A DNA stretch of 64,000 nt from the NCBI RefSeq assembly GCF_964355755.1, contig NC_092674.1, positions 23,584,001 to 23,648,000 of the forward strand, given 5' to 3'. The translations under genes were made by a program, and so were the position numbers. Below, one piece after another: positions 1-12,720 of this stretch (positions within the stretch are counted from its first letter, which is position 1; the number at the start of each line of letters is the position of its first letter). The notes beneath the pieces are model-generated. The model searched no databases, was not told the DNA's origin, and saw only the letters and a list, made by a program, of their open reading frames with translations. This DNA is from Antedon mediterranea (taxonomy: Eukaryota; Echinodermata; Crinoidea; Comatulida; Antedonidae).

Positions 1-3000
1 GAGGGCATGGCTCGGGATGATACCATTATTTAATAGTGGTGCTATTTGGTTTTCTTCTTTTCGTAAATGTATTCCTATCTTCAGAGAAAGAGTGAGAGGC
101 TATTGTAGTCAGTTTAAATGTCACTTAGTGGACTATCAACACGGTTGTTTTAAGTTATTTGAAGATATTTTGTGAAACACCTTTTAAAAATCCCTTTTTA
201 GAAAAAAAATTATAATTTAAGTATTATAAATGTTACTGTATTTTAACTTTAAATTTGGTTAATGTTATTGCACCTTTTAATACTTCAGACAGATACAATT
301 TATGCTACTACAATAGATGGGCATTTGTACCTGTTAGTGTTACATTTTAACAAAACCCTTATTTAATAAAAACAAAAAAATCTTCTTTCTTTTTAAAGTA
401 AAGTACCTTACTACTACTATAATAGTTCCTCGTTTAAAAAAGGGCTAAACTCAAATTAGGAACCCACCACTACATTTTGACCATTGGTTTTGTATTGTAC
501 AATACGTATGTGTACACATGTACTTGTTCTTGTTGAAATATCAATTATTTATTTACTGTATACTGCCCTCTCTTTTCAAATAAGCAAAACTTTAGTAAAA
601 TAAAGTACCCTATACTGTACAGTAATTCATTTTTTTTTTCTCAGTTACAGTACCTACACTGTAGTTGATCATGAATTAAATTTAAAAGAAAATATAGACC
701 AATGTGTATGAGTTTTCTCCATTTAAACACCCCTTCAATGAAAAATATTTCAATTGTGGACAGTGGTGTAACTGATGCGCGCTCACTGGCTCACAGAGCA
801 TGAGTAGTCTCAATGCAATTGGTTCCTTGATACAGATACAGTAGGCCCTGTAGACCTTGAAGAAAAGGGCCGGCAATTTTTCTTTGAAGGATTCCACAGT
901 TTTTAAAGAAATGATATTATATGGTAATTAAATTAAATTTGTATAAACCTAGATTGTTGTTTCTGAACTGATGCAAAACACTATATACAGGGTAAAGTCC
1001 CAATTTTCAAAGGACACCTCTGTGGATTTTTCTATGAAATGAATGAACTCTAATGTAATACTAAACACTGTAGATGTACGTGTAGAACCTAGAATCTGGC
1101 CTCTAGATGAACTTGTGCATGGTAAATTGGACCCTGGACGAAAACTAAAGTGTTTAGAACAAGTTTAGAAGGAAACATCATGGGCCACCACCCTAGCTGC
1201 TGTAATTTTGTATGGCTTAGTCCAGGTCTCATGCATACCATATAAAAGATAGTCCTGGATTAGTTAGTCCAAGACTGGATAGTCCTGGACTAAAGTTGGT
1301 CCAGGACTATTAGATAGTCCCCTTTTATGAATACAGGCCTTAGTGATTTTATAAAAACAAGACACACACACATTATAGAATTTTGTGAGTTAATATTGAA
1401 AACCTACTGTACATACTGCATCAGTAACGCGGGTAGTACAGTCACAAACATTTTGTGTCATTTTGTCGCATTTGTTAATTTGCCCGATACGTATTGTATC
1501 GTAAAAAGTTGTTATGTTTAAAGTCATTCAAGTATGTCTGGTCTTCCAATTAATTAGAACATCCCTTCTCTTCAGGGAAGGAGAAAAGCTAAAAATACCC
1601 TCACTTTTGTACTTGAAATATTGTTGTTTATGGTTTGGCCTTGGGCAGATCTTGCTTGAAGGTGTCAAAAAGCATTTTTTCTAACAATTTTTTCAATAGT
1701 ATAAAAGTATGTGACATAGCATTCTTCCTATGACACTTTAAATGTTGTTTTTTTTCAGTTGTCGATAAATGAAAATAATTTACACGAAATATTGGAATAT
1801 AATAATAAGTATAAACTTCCTCATATCGTACAACTACTCATAACAAATTTTCTCAACTTTCTATCATCTAAAAGTCGTAGTTAGTCATGTCTCGGGTCAC
1901 ATTCTATGGTCACCGTACAGATAGGCTACTACATCAGTACTTCTATGAATGGATGACTAGTTGGTGACAAGAACGCTAGTTGGTCATACCCAGTACCGTT
2001 TTGATTTTACGATCTTTCGGGAAACCACCTCACGACATTAAACCAAAGAGATTAGAGAGTAAACTACAATCATATTAGCTAATTAAGTGATTCACCATAA
2101 AGGTACCATGGAATATGACTGCATCTATTGGCCAATCAGTTAAATGACACTCCCTAAACCATTCAGGTACTGAAACTTATGCAAAAATGTACCAACAAAC
2201 TATTGGCAATTAGGTCATTATTTTCAAAGCATTCACAAAAAAAAATATTTGTAAACTTATGGCAGCAACTAGACTAGGCCTATAGCTAGAGCTATGTTCG
2301 TATTAAGTTACGTTACTGGAAAAAACTAACCTAAAGACCATTGCATTGCTTTCCTTTTATCATAATTTACCATAAAACATACATTTAAGACAAGGAATGA
2401 CCTGGTTTAATATTTTTAAAGTAATATGCATTATTTTTACAAAACGTCAAAAGGTATAGGGAATAGGACTTCACATTTTTATCTTGTAAACAAATCCAAA
2501 ATTGGAAAGTAGGTTAAAAATAAAATTATAAACATCCAATTTAAACCCACTCTGTCAGTTCTTCACGCCAACAAAATTAATATGTGTTAAATTGCAATTT
2601 AAAGAATTACATTGGCGTGTCATACAAATATAATATTGTAGAGGAACAGAACTAACTAGTTTAAATATGCCGAGATTTTAATTACGGCCATTTTACCTTT
2701 TAACCCAAACGTATCAGGAAGATACCTCAAACACACTAGATTTAGGACACAATCTATATTTCTATACATATCAGATATCGGAGAAGTGTGGCCGTCAATC
2801 GCGGCTAATTTTGATCAGGATTGTTCACAATGTTTAACTATATAAAAAAGGTGTTAAACTTATTCAACATGATAACGAAAAAGCTGGCTTATGTTTAGAA
2901 AACCCACGACTAATAGTAGATTTAAATTGCATTGAAACGCGCAACATCCACTGGGACCGTAGCATAGTGCCAAGTAACCATCAATCTCAAGGACACGATA

Positions 3001-3748
3001 TTCTATTGTCTACAAAAAAAAAAAATCTATCTGCTGTTTTCTTACTTGTGACTCGTTGGTATGTTGTTATAATTAGGATTATAAGTCACTTGTGTTGTTA
3101 ACAACTAACAATTTATTTTGTTTGTCTGTCAATGAGGTGTTGAGATATTCGGTCTTTGTTAATATCTATCATAATTTTAAGTGAATAAAAGAGGACAGAT
3201 TTATTTATATGTTTTTATATTAAATAATTTTGATTTATGATTTTTATTTGATCCATTTTTAACAATTCAAAATACACAGGTACAGTAAATCAAATCTAAT
3301 CATGGGAATATCGTAATATTAATTATAATATTTTATATTATGCCCATTCACTACGTAGTCTAATGGTCAATTTATTCTTAGTATTAGTATGCACCAGTAG
3401 TAGCCACTGAGATGTAAAGTCCACTACAAGGGACTGAATCTCAGGGTCAATTAACTCCTTTCTTTAACCATTTTTTAAGCCTCTTCTATGTCAACACAGT
3501 TTCAGAGAATCACCTAATTTGCTGTTATTTATAAATGACAATAACAGCTATTTTTTAAGCTATAACATATTCTATTTTTAATACACAATTTTCGATTTGT
3601 ATTTAAGTGTATTTCTGAATACAAATACTGTATAATACAATAGAATTATTAGTTGTCCTAAAAGGTTCATTTATTATTTTACCTTTATACATTTTTTTTT
3701 ATTTCAGGTGTAATTAATACTAATAATAATTCATTTTTTATTTTTTAG
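1..3748 (+). other. Intron upstream of the first visible OBI1 exon
   Basis: No exon of OBI1 or of another gene could be recognised here. The stretch is AT-rich. It ends in a good acceptor (T-rich tract then TTTTTTAG at 3741-3748). It holds the palindromic TAGTCCAGG repeat at about 1210-1345 listed separately and otherwise nothing that I can name. Confidence 0.6.
1210..1345. repeat. Palindromic short repeat built from TAGTCCAGG units
   Basis: Several copies of TAGTCCAGG and its reverse complement CCTGGACTA lie within about 130 bp. One pair forms a hairpin: AGTCCTGGAC, a 7-base loop, then GTCCAGGACT at about 1280-1308. This looks like a small foldback or MITE remnant in the OBI1 intron. Confidence 0.5.
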
Positions 3749-6700
3749 GTGAACTTTAAATTAAGAGATGAAAACTCTCAACTTCTGAGAGATAATGGAC
3801 GACTGAAGCATGAAATTGTGAGCCAATCACCAAAAAAGTAAGTAATCATGTGACAGGTAGGAGTGGTGGAAATACTTTTGCTTTGCAATGACCTACGTCA
3901 TGGTCATTCATGGACACATGTGTCGACGTCGGGACGTTCTTCCTCACTCAGTTAATACAACAACCAACATGTGCTAGGTCGTCTGAAATCAAGAGCCCGC
4001 TATATGGACGAAATGTTGAACATGCTCCTCCCTACCTAATGCCGTATCCACGAACCATGTTCGCACACTTTCACATCAATCTACAACTTGGGTTACCCCC
4101 TTACCCCCGGCCTATAGACACTATACTAAGGGTTTCTTTTAAGTGTACACAAGTATATTGTGACCGTATGGAGCAGTGTAAGGGCGTGTGGCGCAGTGTG
4201 TGGGACGTTGACACAAGACAAAACTTTGCGTTGATTACTACAGTAGGTGCATTATGGGAGTATGTTTCCATACGTGTTTGATCCATGATTGGGTAATAAT
4301 GTTCAGCTCTTAGAGGTTTCACAAGGCGCTATATAAATCCAGGATGTTATTAAATTATGTACACTGGACTGACAATTAAGCCTGGTTTCCATAAAATCGC
4401 TACACGACAGAGCGTAGCGATTCTATGGAAACGCTAGAATTTATCGGGGATCTAGTACGTGAGCGCTAAATATTCTTTGGTACGCGTATACGATTCATCG
4501 CCGACACAATCGGCAAAGTTGAACAAGGTTGAACTTTGCCGATTTGACTGCGATGAATCGGGGAGCCTTCCCGATTGCGTCGGCTACATCTGCGTGTGTA
4601 GCGATTTTAATGGAAACGCTGTAGCGATTTTAATGGAAACCAGGCTTTACAGTATAAGTGCCGGCGATGAATCGTATACGCGTACCAAAGAATATTTAGC
4701 GCTCGCGTACTAGATCCCCGATAAATTCTAGCGTTTCCATAGAATCGCTACGCTCTGTCGTGTAGCGATTTTATAGAAACCAGGCTTTAAGGGCTCAGGA
4801 GTTCTACAGTATTTGACTTGTGATAATTTTTCCTTCTCAAATTATTAGAAAAACCAAACAGGTTTAAAAGCAGAAAAGAAATAGAAATGAGATATCAGAT
4901 AAGATAAGAGTGGGAGACAGTGAAGGGCATTGGTCGCCAACATCCTTCACATTTTAACATCTGGTTTTCTAACATAAACCTCTTTATCCAAACTGCCATC
5001 ATCTTTTAGAAAAACCTTTCAAACCATTTATTATTCATGTTCCTTAACTCTGTTACCACCGTCACGAACTTAATGTACTACTTGTTTCGTAATCAATTAT
5101 TCAATCGAAGATTTTGGGAAATTGAATTTTGGAGTTTATTCTTACATTGTATCATTAAATAGATACTGGGAATAAAGCCCATGGGACTATGTATAAACTT
5201 ACAGCCATTTGAAACGCCTTATAGCGGATCATATCCTTTCAATATTTATGAGTTCTAAGCGTAGTAAATTCTGTCAATTCTATTAAAAACTGTACTTTTT
5301 CAATTTCGTTAGGGATACATTGTCTCAAAATAGTTTAAGCATTTAATAGATAGAAAGTTGATTAAACCAATCACAAAATGATATGAATGTTTTTGCTATT
5401 TACTGTATTTTCTAATTCCTTGTTGGTAAACAACTCCATTCCCAAATATTTGTTGATGTACAACAAACTAAAATAGAGCATCTTTTGTATTTGTGTTTTT
5501 GTTTATCTTGTAAACAAGATTGCCACATTTAAGAAGGATAGTGCTAACAAGTTTTAACAGATTGACTAAAAAAAACTTGTAGATCATCATGTTGAGTTAC
5601 TAGTTTTTGGTGTGTTTTTTTTATCAATGTTAAAAAGCAGTGGTTCAAAACTAGAGATCTAAAATACAATACAATTTGGTGGCACCACTGACATCAAAGC
5701 ATAGTAAATAATAATAAATAATACTGATTATACTGTATTGTGTAATAACTTTCTTAATATAGAGCTTTGATTTAATAAATCGTAATAAAAAATCTGGTTA
5801 ATAAATTTTAAATAGCTTGTTAATAAAGTTTTTAAATATCTGGTTATAAATATTTTTTATAGAGCCATGAACCTAAGGTCTTTAAATATCTGGTCAACAA
5901 GGTTTTTAAATTATAAATAGCTGATTATGAAATAAATTTTTTTTTTCCTTGTAATACCCTATACCATGCTGTGTAACTAACTATTGTAGCAAGTCAAGTG
6001 ATGTATTTGCTATCGACAGTAAATATTAAGAAGGGTTGTATTGTAGGTATCTTTATTATACTTGAAAGTCTAAAATTAAAGACTTAGACCTAAATTAGTT
6101 ATTTATAACAACAGTATGGTATACAGAGCCACTTGTGTTTGCTAACGGTTTAATGTAGTCTTTTGTTCTACTACCATAGTCTTACTGTTTTTGTTTTGTA
6201 GATTATCATGTCCACTTGATCTAATCTAATCTTATCATTATCCCTGTACATGGGGATTTAAATTAACATATAGTTGTGGAGAATTAACAGCTAGGTCTAT
6301 CTGTTTATAATAGTTTAGAAGATTTCAACTTCCCACTGTTTCTATGTTTATTGATTTCATTCAGACGTTACTACCAAAAGCTAATGTGTGTACAAATTCT
6401 TAGATGAATTAAAAGACAAATAGCATATACTTTGTAAATAAGTAGCTACTTCTTAAGTCACTTGTTTTTGGGTTGACAATAGTCCCCAGACAGAGACTTA
6501 GTGACTTTAGAACATTAGAATAAAGCCTCATGGGATAAGAACAATATCGACTTAAGGCAATTGCATAGGATTGTTTACATCTTGCGGACAATAGATGAAA
6601 TTGTTCTGCCCGATCAGTGTAAACATTCGTCAGATATGAGCATAAGTGCCTGGATTGGAAAAATATCGTGCATAATTTACAAGTTTTTATTGTGTTAAAT

Positions 6701-8481
6701 TAGTTTAAACACTTGCTTTATTTGACAACAATGAAATCACTTGTTCAAGTTCTTTGCCCCTTGTCAGAAAAAAGAAATAGTAATAGTAAAATCTGTAAAA
6801 TGGACATGAAAGAACTGTTCACTTACACCAGAGGTGTTCGTTAATGAGATAGCCAATGACCGATAGCGTACCAAACTGTTTTTAGTGTAACATGTTTGAA
6901 AGTTTGTAGGGTTTACCGAAATGACCTCACAATATTCAGGCCATTTTATTGTAATTATTATATATGTTTCATTAAATTATTTAAAATAAAATATGTTCAG
7001 TTATTTTGTATAGAAATTTTATTTAACAAAAAACGTTTCATATGTCCACTTAGGAAAGTCAGAGACTCCCTGTGAAAGTAAATTATCAATAAACTCTACA
7101 TATTGAAGAATAGGAAAAACAAACAAATAGTTAAAAGCCTAAACATTTTGTTCCTTTTGACACTTTATAATAATTTAGTTTTATATCATTCAATTTAAAT
7201 TTAAGATATGAGAGATTCACAGCTGCTGCACAACACAACAGATTACTGCAGTCAGAGAAGCAGATTAAGCAGCTAAGAAAAGCTCTGGAGAGATCTGACA
7301 ACTACATAGAAGAACTTGAACAAACTTTGAAGAGGGGGTCAATAAATGCCAACGAAAGTTGCAGCAAGACAGAAGCTATGGGTAAGTTTAGATTAAATTT
7401 TTAGAATGACCATTTTGCCCAAAACAGAAAAATATGGAAACAAATTGTAGAAAGTGCAATGTTGAAGTGGAAAACGTGGAGACTCTGCAGTAGATTAATT
7501 GTCGATGTTGGTTTTATTTCCTAATTAATTTATGTCTGATAAATTCATATTTTAGGAGATGTTTTATATTCACAAAATACCAGTCTTTCAAGTTCAGGAG
7601 AAAGGAGCTTAGAAAATTCATCGTTTCTTGAAAAGCCAAGTCCAATCACTCCATCTTCTGGGATCAGTAAGATGTCTATAACTGGAGAGCGTCAGGCAGG
7701 AGATAGTCCGACTATCTCAAAGATGTATGGAGATGGTCCAACTACATCAAGAATGTCTGGAGATGGTTCGACTATCTCAAGGATGACTGCAGGGGGTTCG
7801 ACTATCTCAAGGATGCCGTTTAACAGGCAGTTAAACTTTGAAACAGGAATGGCGGTATTTTCTGATGAAAAAAACAATGCAACTTTTGATAACTTGGACT
7901 ACACACTGACTGACGAACTATCAGATTGCGCAAAGTTAATGGAGGAAGCTGCGCATCGTTTAAGTACAAGAAAAGAACTTAGTTTGGAATTTTTAGAGAG
8001 TGGCACTTCTTCAGTAGGGAAAGGAGATCATGCCTCAAATAGAAATAAGTCGAGGAATGTACCGTCTGTTGGTTCGTATCGTTCAAAGGAAGATTTTAAA
8101 CTTGAAGAATTTCTTCCTGGTTGCTTATCAGGTATTACTTCTGATGGTTCTTCAGACCTATCGTTATCAACTAGTTTAAGTAATAGTGATGGAACCAATA
8201 AACATCACCAAAGCAAGAAAGACAACCATGTGGTTTCTACAACCAAAGAGTGTGGTTTCACTTCTAGCGTATTGCATGCCAACAAACCAAGAAGCACATA
8301 TTCTTATGACAACCTTAGTGATGCCACTCCATCAACATCTGGTGTGTCTTCAGCGGAAAGGAGATCACTTGGCGAGTCACAGACATTGCAAATGGATGAA
8401 AATGGCGGCTTAAAAAGAAAGGCTGGGGAAGGTTACAGGTATGGATTGAACAGTCCAAGTAAAACTACAAAATCAGAATAA
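3749..8481 (+). CDS. OBI1: OBI1 / RNF219 orthologue (ORC ubiquitin ligase 1), 3' half, three exons
   Basis: Three exons, 3749-3837, 7206-7381 and 7556-8481 (stop TAA), join in phase into 396 residues. Donors are GTAAGT at 3838 and 7382; acceptors end at 3748, 7205 and 7555. Seen: a polar coiled coil (LRDENSQLLRDN), then SPKKYERFTAAA across the first junction, then LKALERSD-like LRKALERSDNYIEELE, then a long serine-rich tail. The very end, LKRKAGEG...SPSKTTKSE, matches the C-terminus of vertebrate OBI1 (SPSKATKS), and the coiled-coil block matches its SPQKF..F.VAAL and KKALERSDKYIEELE segments. Known for the family: a RING E3 ligase that ubiquitinates the origin recognition complex in the nucleus to promote origin firing. 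The RING and first coiled coil must lie left of position 1, so the gene is partial only because of the window edge. Residues encoded by 7699-7818 form four 10-residue repeats not known to me in vertebrate OBI1. Identity rests on remembered sequence, but several separate blocks agree. Confidence 0.9.
4290..4366 (+). repeat. Possible retroposon 3' end
   Basis: The stretch around GGCGCTATATAAATCC followed by an ATTA-rich run resembles the 3' ends of non-LTR elements often seen in marine invertebrates. The open frame at 3910-4281 just upstream shows no domain that I recognise. Assignment is by look only. Confidence 0.3.
4377..4790. mobile_element. Long-armed foldback element in the OBI1 intron
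   Basis: Left arm 4377-4503 and right arm 4662-4790 are near-perfect reverse complements, with only a few differences over about 128 bp. The ends read TTAAGCCTGGTTTCCATA and its complement. The 158-bp centre has a smaller hairpin (CGGCAAAGTT / AACTTTGCCG near 4510-4540) and two further copies of the terminal motif GTAGCGATTTTAATGGAAAC. The structure fits a non-autonomous foldback transposon. TTAA occurs at or next to the ends, but it may be part of the repeat rather than a target duplication. The open frame at 4459-4713 is a by-product of the repeat. Confidence 0.85.
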
Positions 8482-8712
8482 CAAGAACGATTTTCCATTT
8501 TATTTTTTAACTTTGAATTTTAGTTTCTGTAGGAACGTTAACAAGTTAAATTGTCTTTAAAATGTTTTAACAACTATTGCAATATTAGCACTTTTTCTTG
8601 TTTCTCACTCACATCATCTAATAATTATAATAATAACAGGCATTTTGATAAAACATCCATGTAATTTATGAACAATTTTGTAATAATAAATCTATTTATT
8701 GTAACGTAATAA
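8482..8712 (+). terminator. OBI1 3' UTR and poly(A) signal
   Basis: After the stop codon at 8481 the sequence is AT-rich and non-coding. A canonical AATAAA lies at 8685-8690, followed by TTTATTGT, a plausible cleavage region. The 3' UTR would be about 220 bases. Confidence 0.6.
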
Positions 8713-11261
8713 TATTTTTGTTTTTAGTGTTTCTATTTGGTGTTTTTATGTACATTTGCTAATCGAATTTATATTATATTAATCTTTTTATTTATTTATT
8801 TTTTTCCATTATTTAAGATCGGCATCTCGAAGTCCCGTTTTACAGTCCAAAAAGTGTTTTTAAAAGTAAAAATTATGCGGTTTTTGCCGCGATGTCTTTT
8901 CTTGAATCGTTTTAAATATTTATATTTTAGTATATACTTCCTAGAAATTCCGGAAATTCAAGACAAAAATATGTAGTTGTCAGTCGAGATTAAATAATTT
9001 TTGTTTGTTTTTTTATTACGTTAAGCCTGTTTTCCACTAGGCGAATATTTGTTGATTAGTTGAGAAATTTATCGCACCGCGTCAATAATTTCGTCTCGTG
9101 GAAAACAGGCGTTAGACAAGCTTTCATCCTACTATACTATATGAAAATAATATTTTTACAAATCAAATCAAATTAAGTCAGAACAATTATGCGTACCGGT
9201 ATACGATACAACAATTGTATTGACTGTCATTTGATTTAAATTTTTGAAACAAATAGTGCTATTTTTTTTATATCGAAGACAGTATAAACATGAGTTATCA
9301 TATAGTTAAATCTTCAATTAAATCATTTCCACAGTGAATTAAGCCAGACCCCTCCGCGGCCGAGGTACCTATTCTGTGAGAGTTGTAGATTCTAACGATT
9401 GGGCTGATTCCAATTACTGTAGTATGGTAAATAATACAATTCATTCATTCATGATTACAATCAAAAGTCACAAAATTCTTCTGACTGGGTGCATATTCAA
9501 TGGAACATATTATCTCTACTATTTTCTTTTGTTTTTTGTAGGATAATATATATTTATATATTCATCGTTTTTCGTTATCGTCGTATAAACATGTCGTAAC
9601 ACTGCAAGTTATACGATCCATTTGCGGTGGCGCCACCCTTTATAAAATTAAGCTCAAACTTTAAAATGTAACTATTATTGCTATTGTTACCACCACCATA
9701 ATATTGCAACGACTTCCTTATAGTTCTAGTAAAGATGGTGTTCCATGATTACCCCATGTCTATCTGTTATTAAATTACTCTTTTATTGTCCGCTATAAAT
9801 TTGTGATTAGGTAGCGATACCAACAGCTACATTGTATTATTATTAATTGCTTCCTATTGGCTTCTATAAGCAAAAATGTGATCGATATTAGTAACTTACC
9901 CACTATTTGAAATAGTTTTGTAGCGAGCTTTCCTAGAGGAATAAGACGGCAATAAACATACCGTCTTAATCAAAAAGTGTAAAATTTGTTTACAAATGTT
10001 GTTTATGTACAGTATGATGATTACAAAGAATAATGTTTTATCTTTTTTACTGACTTATGAATTACACGTTTCTCTGATCTTTTCTTTATGTAATTTGCTG
10101 CATACGTTTGTATCCTCTTAATTAGCATTGGCAGAAATTTACATTTTTTTGCCTCTATATATCTGTACAGATACATTTGTTTTTGATATGTACAATTACC
10201 GTATCTTCCATCCATACCGTCCCGAGCTCGTAGAATAGTCTAATCCCGCAATTTGTGCATAGAACAGTTATTCAGTTCTATAGGCTTATATTAAAGCCCT
10301 TTCTTTCTTTTCCCCGTTTTTACAATTAACACAATTTCTTTCAAATAAAATCAAACATAGTCTAGTCGGTTCCCGATAGATATGAAACAATTTGGGCCCC
10401 TCCCCCTCTCGCTAAATTTCGAAAATTGCAATGTCAAAGATTGGTTGAGTTGCGTCACTTTATTTTGTAATTTAAGGCCCTCTTATTTCAAAATCATGGA
10501 TCCGCATATTATGTTACACATTTCTTCAGTTTGAATTTCGTATCTTAAGATGCGAATCTAAATGTATCTCATTCTATTGTTCATCTGTGATATTTACCAT
10601 TTTTGCCGCGCGCAACCGAAAAGACTCCCAGTAGAGTTTTTCTAAAACGTTTTGTCGTCAAACGCATACCTTTGCACGTTACAGCCGACTCAGACTCATC
10701 TTTACTCTTTGGTGCCCACAGGGAATCTCACCCTTAAACATCAACTTCACATTCTGTGATGTTTGCCAAGGACGGCCACTTTGCATGCAGGAGTAACAAT
10801 TTCCGGTAATTAGGTGTCCCAGCTAAGCCGACGAATTCCTCGGCAAGATCGCGTCAATGTTCTGACTTTTATCTCGCGAGAAGACAAACACGACTAAAAT
10901 ATTGTAACGCCTTCGTACAAAGGATAAACACTTTCGGGTTGTTTAGTTAATTATGCATGTATTGGTTTAATGCACTCAAAAATAGAGAGAGAAAAAAACC
11001 TAAACATTTCAAATAAAATATATTGCTTTATATAGTGTTTGATTGTTGGCGGCGGCCCGATCTTACAACTAAGATCTCCGTATTCGTGCTTTTATCGATC
11101 GAGATTTTAAACAATCATAATTAATAAAACATAAATATGATTATCATATTTATTTAATCATAGTATTTAATAATGGGCGTATGATATGATGATACATTGA
11201 TAATTTAACAATGAATCAATTCGATTCATTTATTTATAGTATGTAAATATTCAGTTACTCA
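8713..11261. other. Intergenic DNA downstream of OBI1
   Basis: No gene was recognised. It holds the MITE at 9021-9114. From about 10600 to 10910 the sequence is less AT-rich and not obviously repetitive, with an octamer-like TTTGCATG and a homeodomain-type TAATTA word. That part could be a regulatory island, but nothing proves it. Confidence 0.4.
9021..9114. mobile_element. Short MITE with TTAAGCCTGTTTTCCAC ends
   Basis: TTAAGCCTGTTTTCCAC at the left is matched by GTGGAAAACAGGCGTTA at the right. The 94-bp unit has AT-rich, palindrome-prone content. The ends resemble those of the long foldback at 4377-4790, so the two may share a transposase source. Confidence 0.7.
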
Positions 11262-11706
11262 AAGCTCTGTCTGCACTATCAAACTTTATGTGACAAAAAA
11301 ATTGTGATGTGCTCATGTGGACATGATGATGTCATATCACTACCCTATTTAATAATAATAATAATATTTATTCGGCAAAAGTTCATAAAAGTACATTTCA
11401 CAATTCATCTTGCCAGGAGCAAGTAATAGGCATGAGCCCAAACAGAAAACTGTTCTTACTCCATCATTACTTATAAAATACAAAAATAACAAAACTAAGT
11501 AGCACAAATTAAGTAAAAACAAAACAAAACAAAGTTATAATGAGATACACCAATTAAAAATAAGCTGCATTGAATAAACAATATAAACAATTACAACTTA
11601 ATATCACTACCATATTTTGGCATATCACTACCATATTTTGGCATATCACTACCATATTTGAGCACATCACATCTTTTTTGTCAAACTGATAGTGAAGACA
11701 GAGCTG
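11262..11706. mobile_element. MITE family A copy 1, split by a nested insertion
   Basis: The left end AAGCTCTGTCTGCACTATC and right end GATAGTGAAGACAGAGCT are inverted copies. The interior has three copies of the module ATATCACTACCATATTTTGG. A foreign block at about 11349-11600 begins with an AATAAT run and TTTATTCGGCAAAAG, like the reversed tail of a retroposon, and interrupts the element. Confidence 0.8.
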
Positions 11707-11724
11707 TATACAACAACGACGAAA

Positions 11725-11810
11725 ACAGTTTCAAGTTCAAGTTTATTTGTTCAAACAAAATAATATGAACTAATAATATAATATAGGCCTAAATGTAACT
11801 TAAATACAAA
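11725..11810 (-). repeat. Reversed retroposon tail (TTCAAG)n TTTATTTG
   Basis: TTCAAGTTCAAGTTTATTTG read on the other strand is a simple-repeat-tailed 3' end typical of non-LTR elements. Similar starts occur at 15972 and 21075. Confidence 0.4.
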
Positions 11811-11974
11811 TGTTGTGTGAAGAACACGCAATAAGTCAACGATTTTGATTTGGTCATTTATTTATTTATTCATTCGTTTGATCAATCAATTTCAATACAC
11901 TTACGATATAAAAGAAAGTTCAAGTTTGCAAGCTATACATTGTAAATGGGCGTTAAAATATTATAAAAAATCAA

Positions 11975-12273
11975 TTAAAGATGTATTGTCCCTCAAAAAC
12001 ATCACAAATGAAGATTAAATAAATCTTTGAATAGGTTATTTTGTAGGTTGAATACTTTCGTAGAGAAAAAAAAGAACAAAAATAATGTTTTCACTTATTA
12101 AAGGACAAAATAAATGGTTAAATTCTGGCAGCCAATTTGAATATGTTTTGCTTTAAATTACTGTTTTTCAGGTGAATTATTTTTTTGGATCCAATTTTTG
12201 GTCAAAGTGAATAATAGGTGACATTAAAATGGCCAAAAAAAAATTTAATAATTATTTTTTCAGGGTGACAATA
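11975..12273 (+). mobile_element. MITE family B, forward copy
   Basis: It starts TTAAAGATGTATTGTCCC and ends CAGGGTGACAATA, the reverse complement of the start with changes. Internal words such as GGCAGCCAATTTGA and CAAAGTGAATAA recur in the other copies of this family. Confidence 0.8.
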
Positions 12274-12407
12274 ACAAAAACATGAGGTCAAAAGCAAATT
12301 TAAAAGTGTATCCTGTAACAAGTGTAGGCCTATAACAATGATGATGAAAAAGAGCAGGTAAACAACTGACGTACATTTAGATCAGGATAGCAAACCAAAC
12401 AACACAG

Positions 12408-12720
12408 TTAAAGATATATTGTCCCATGAAAAAATAATTTTTTTAAATTTTTGTTTTGAATATGCAATTTTAATGTTACATAACAGTTATTCACTTCTAC
12501 CAACAATTGGATCGGGAAAAAAATATTTTTACTTTAAAATACTAAAATTTAAAGCAAAACATTGTCAAATTGGCTGCCAGCCAATTGGTTTTTGGTTAAA
12601 CTTAAGCGTTTATTTGTTTTTGTCATAAGTGAAAACAATTTTTGTTTTCATTTTTTCCAAGAAAGTGATTAACTTTATTAAATCTTCAAAATGGACTAAT
12701 CAAATTCTGATTTATTAATC
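12408..12720 (-). mobile_element. MITE family B, reversed copy cut by a satellite
   Basis: It shares TTAAAGATATATTGTCCC, TTGGCTGCCAGCCAATTGG and AAGTGATTAACTT with other copies, in the opposite order to the 11975 copy. Its far end is missing exactly where the tandem array at 12721 begins. Confidence 0.75.

Larger units (their letters stand above)
3838..7205 (+). other. OBI1 intron
   Basis: This 3.4-kb intron starts with GTAAGTAATC and ends TTTAAG. It carries the foldback element at 4377-4790 and a degenerate run of GGTTAATAAATTTTTAAAT-like words at about 5790-5940. I see no coding exon in it. Confidence 0.7.

Noticed and set aside
3910-4281. 123-codon open frame in the OBI1 intron
   Set aside because: No recognisable domain; a second frame on the other strand overlaps it; probably part of a repeat.
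4459-4713. 84-codon open frame
   Set aside because: It lies wholly inside the foldback element and is produced by its palindromic sequence.
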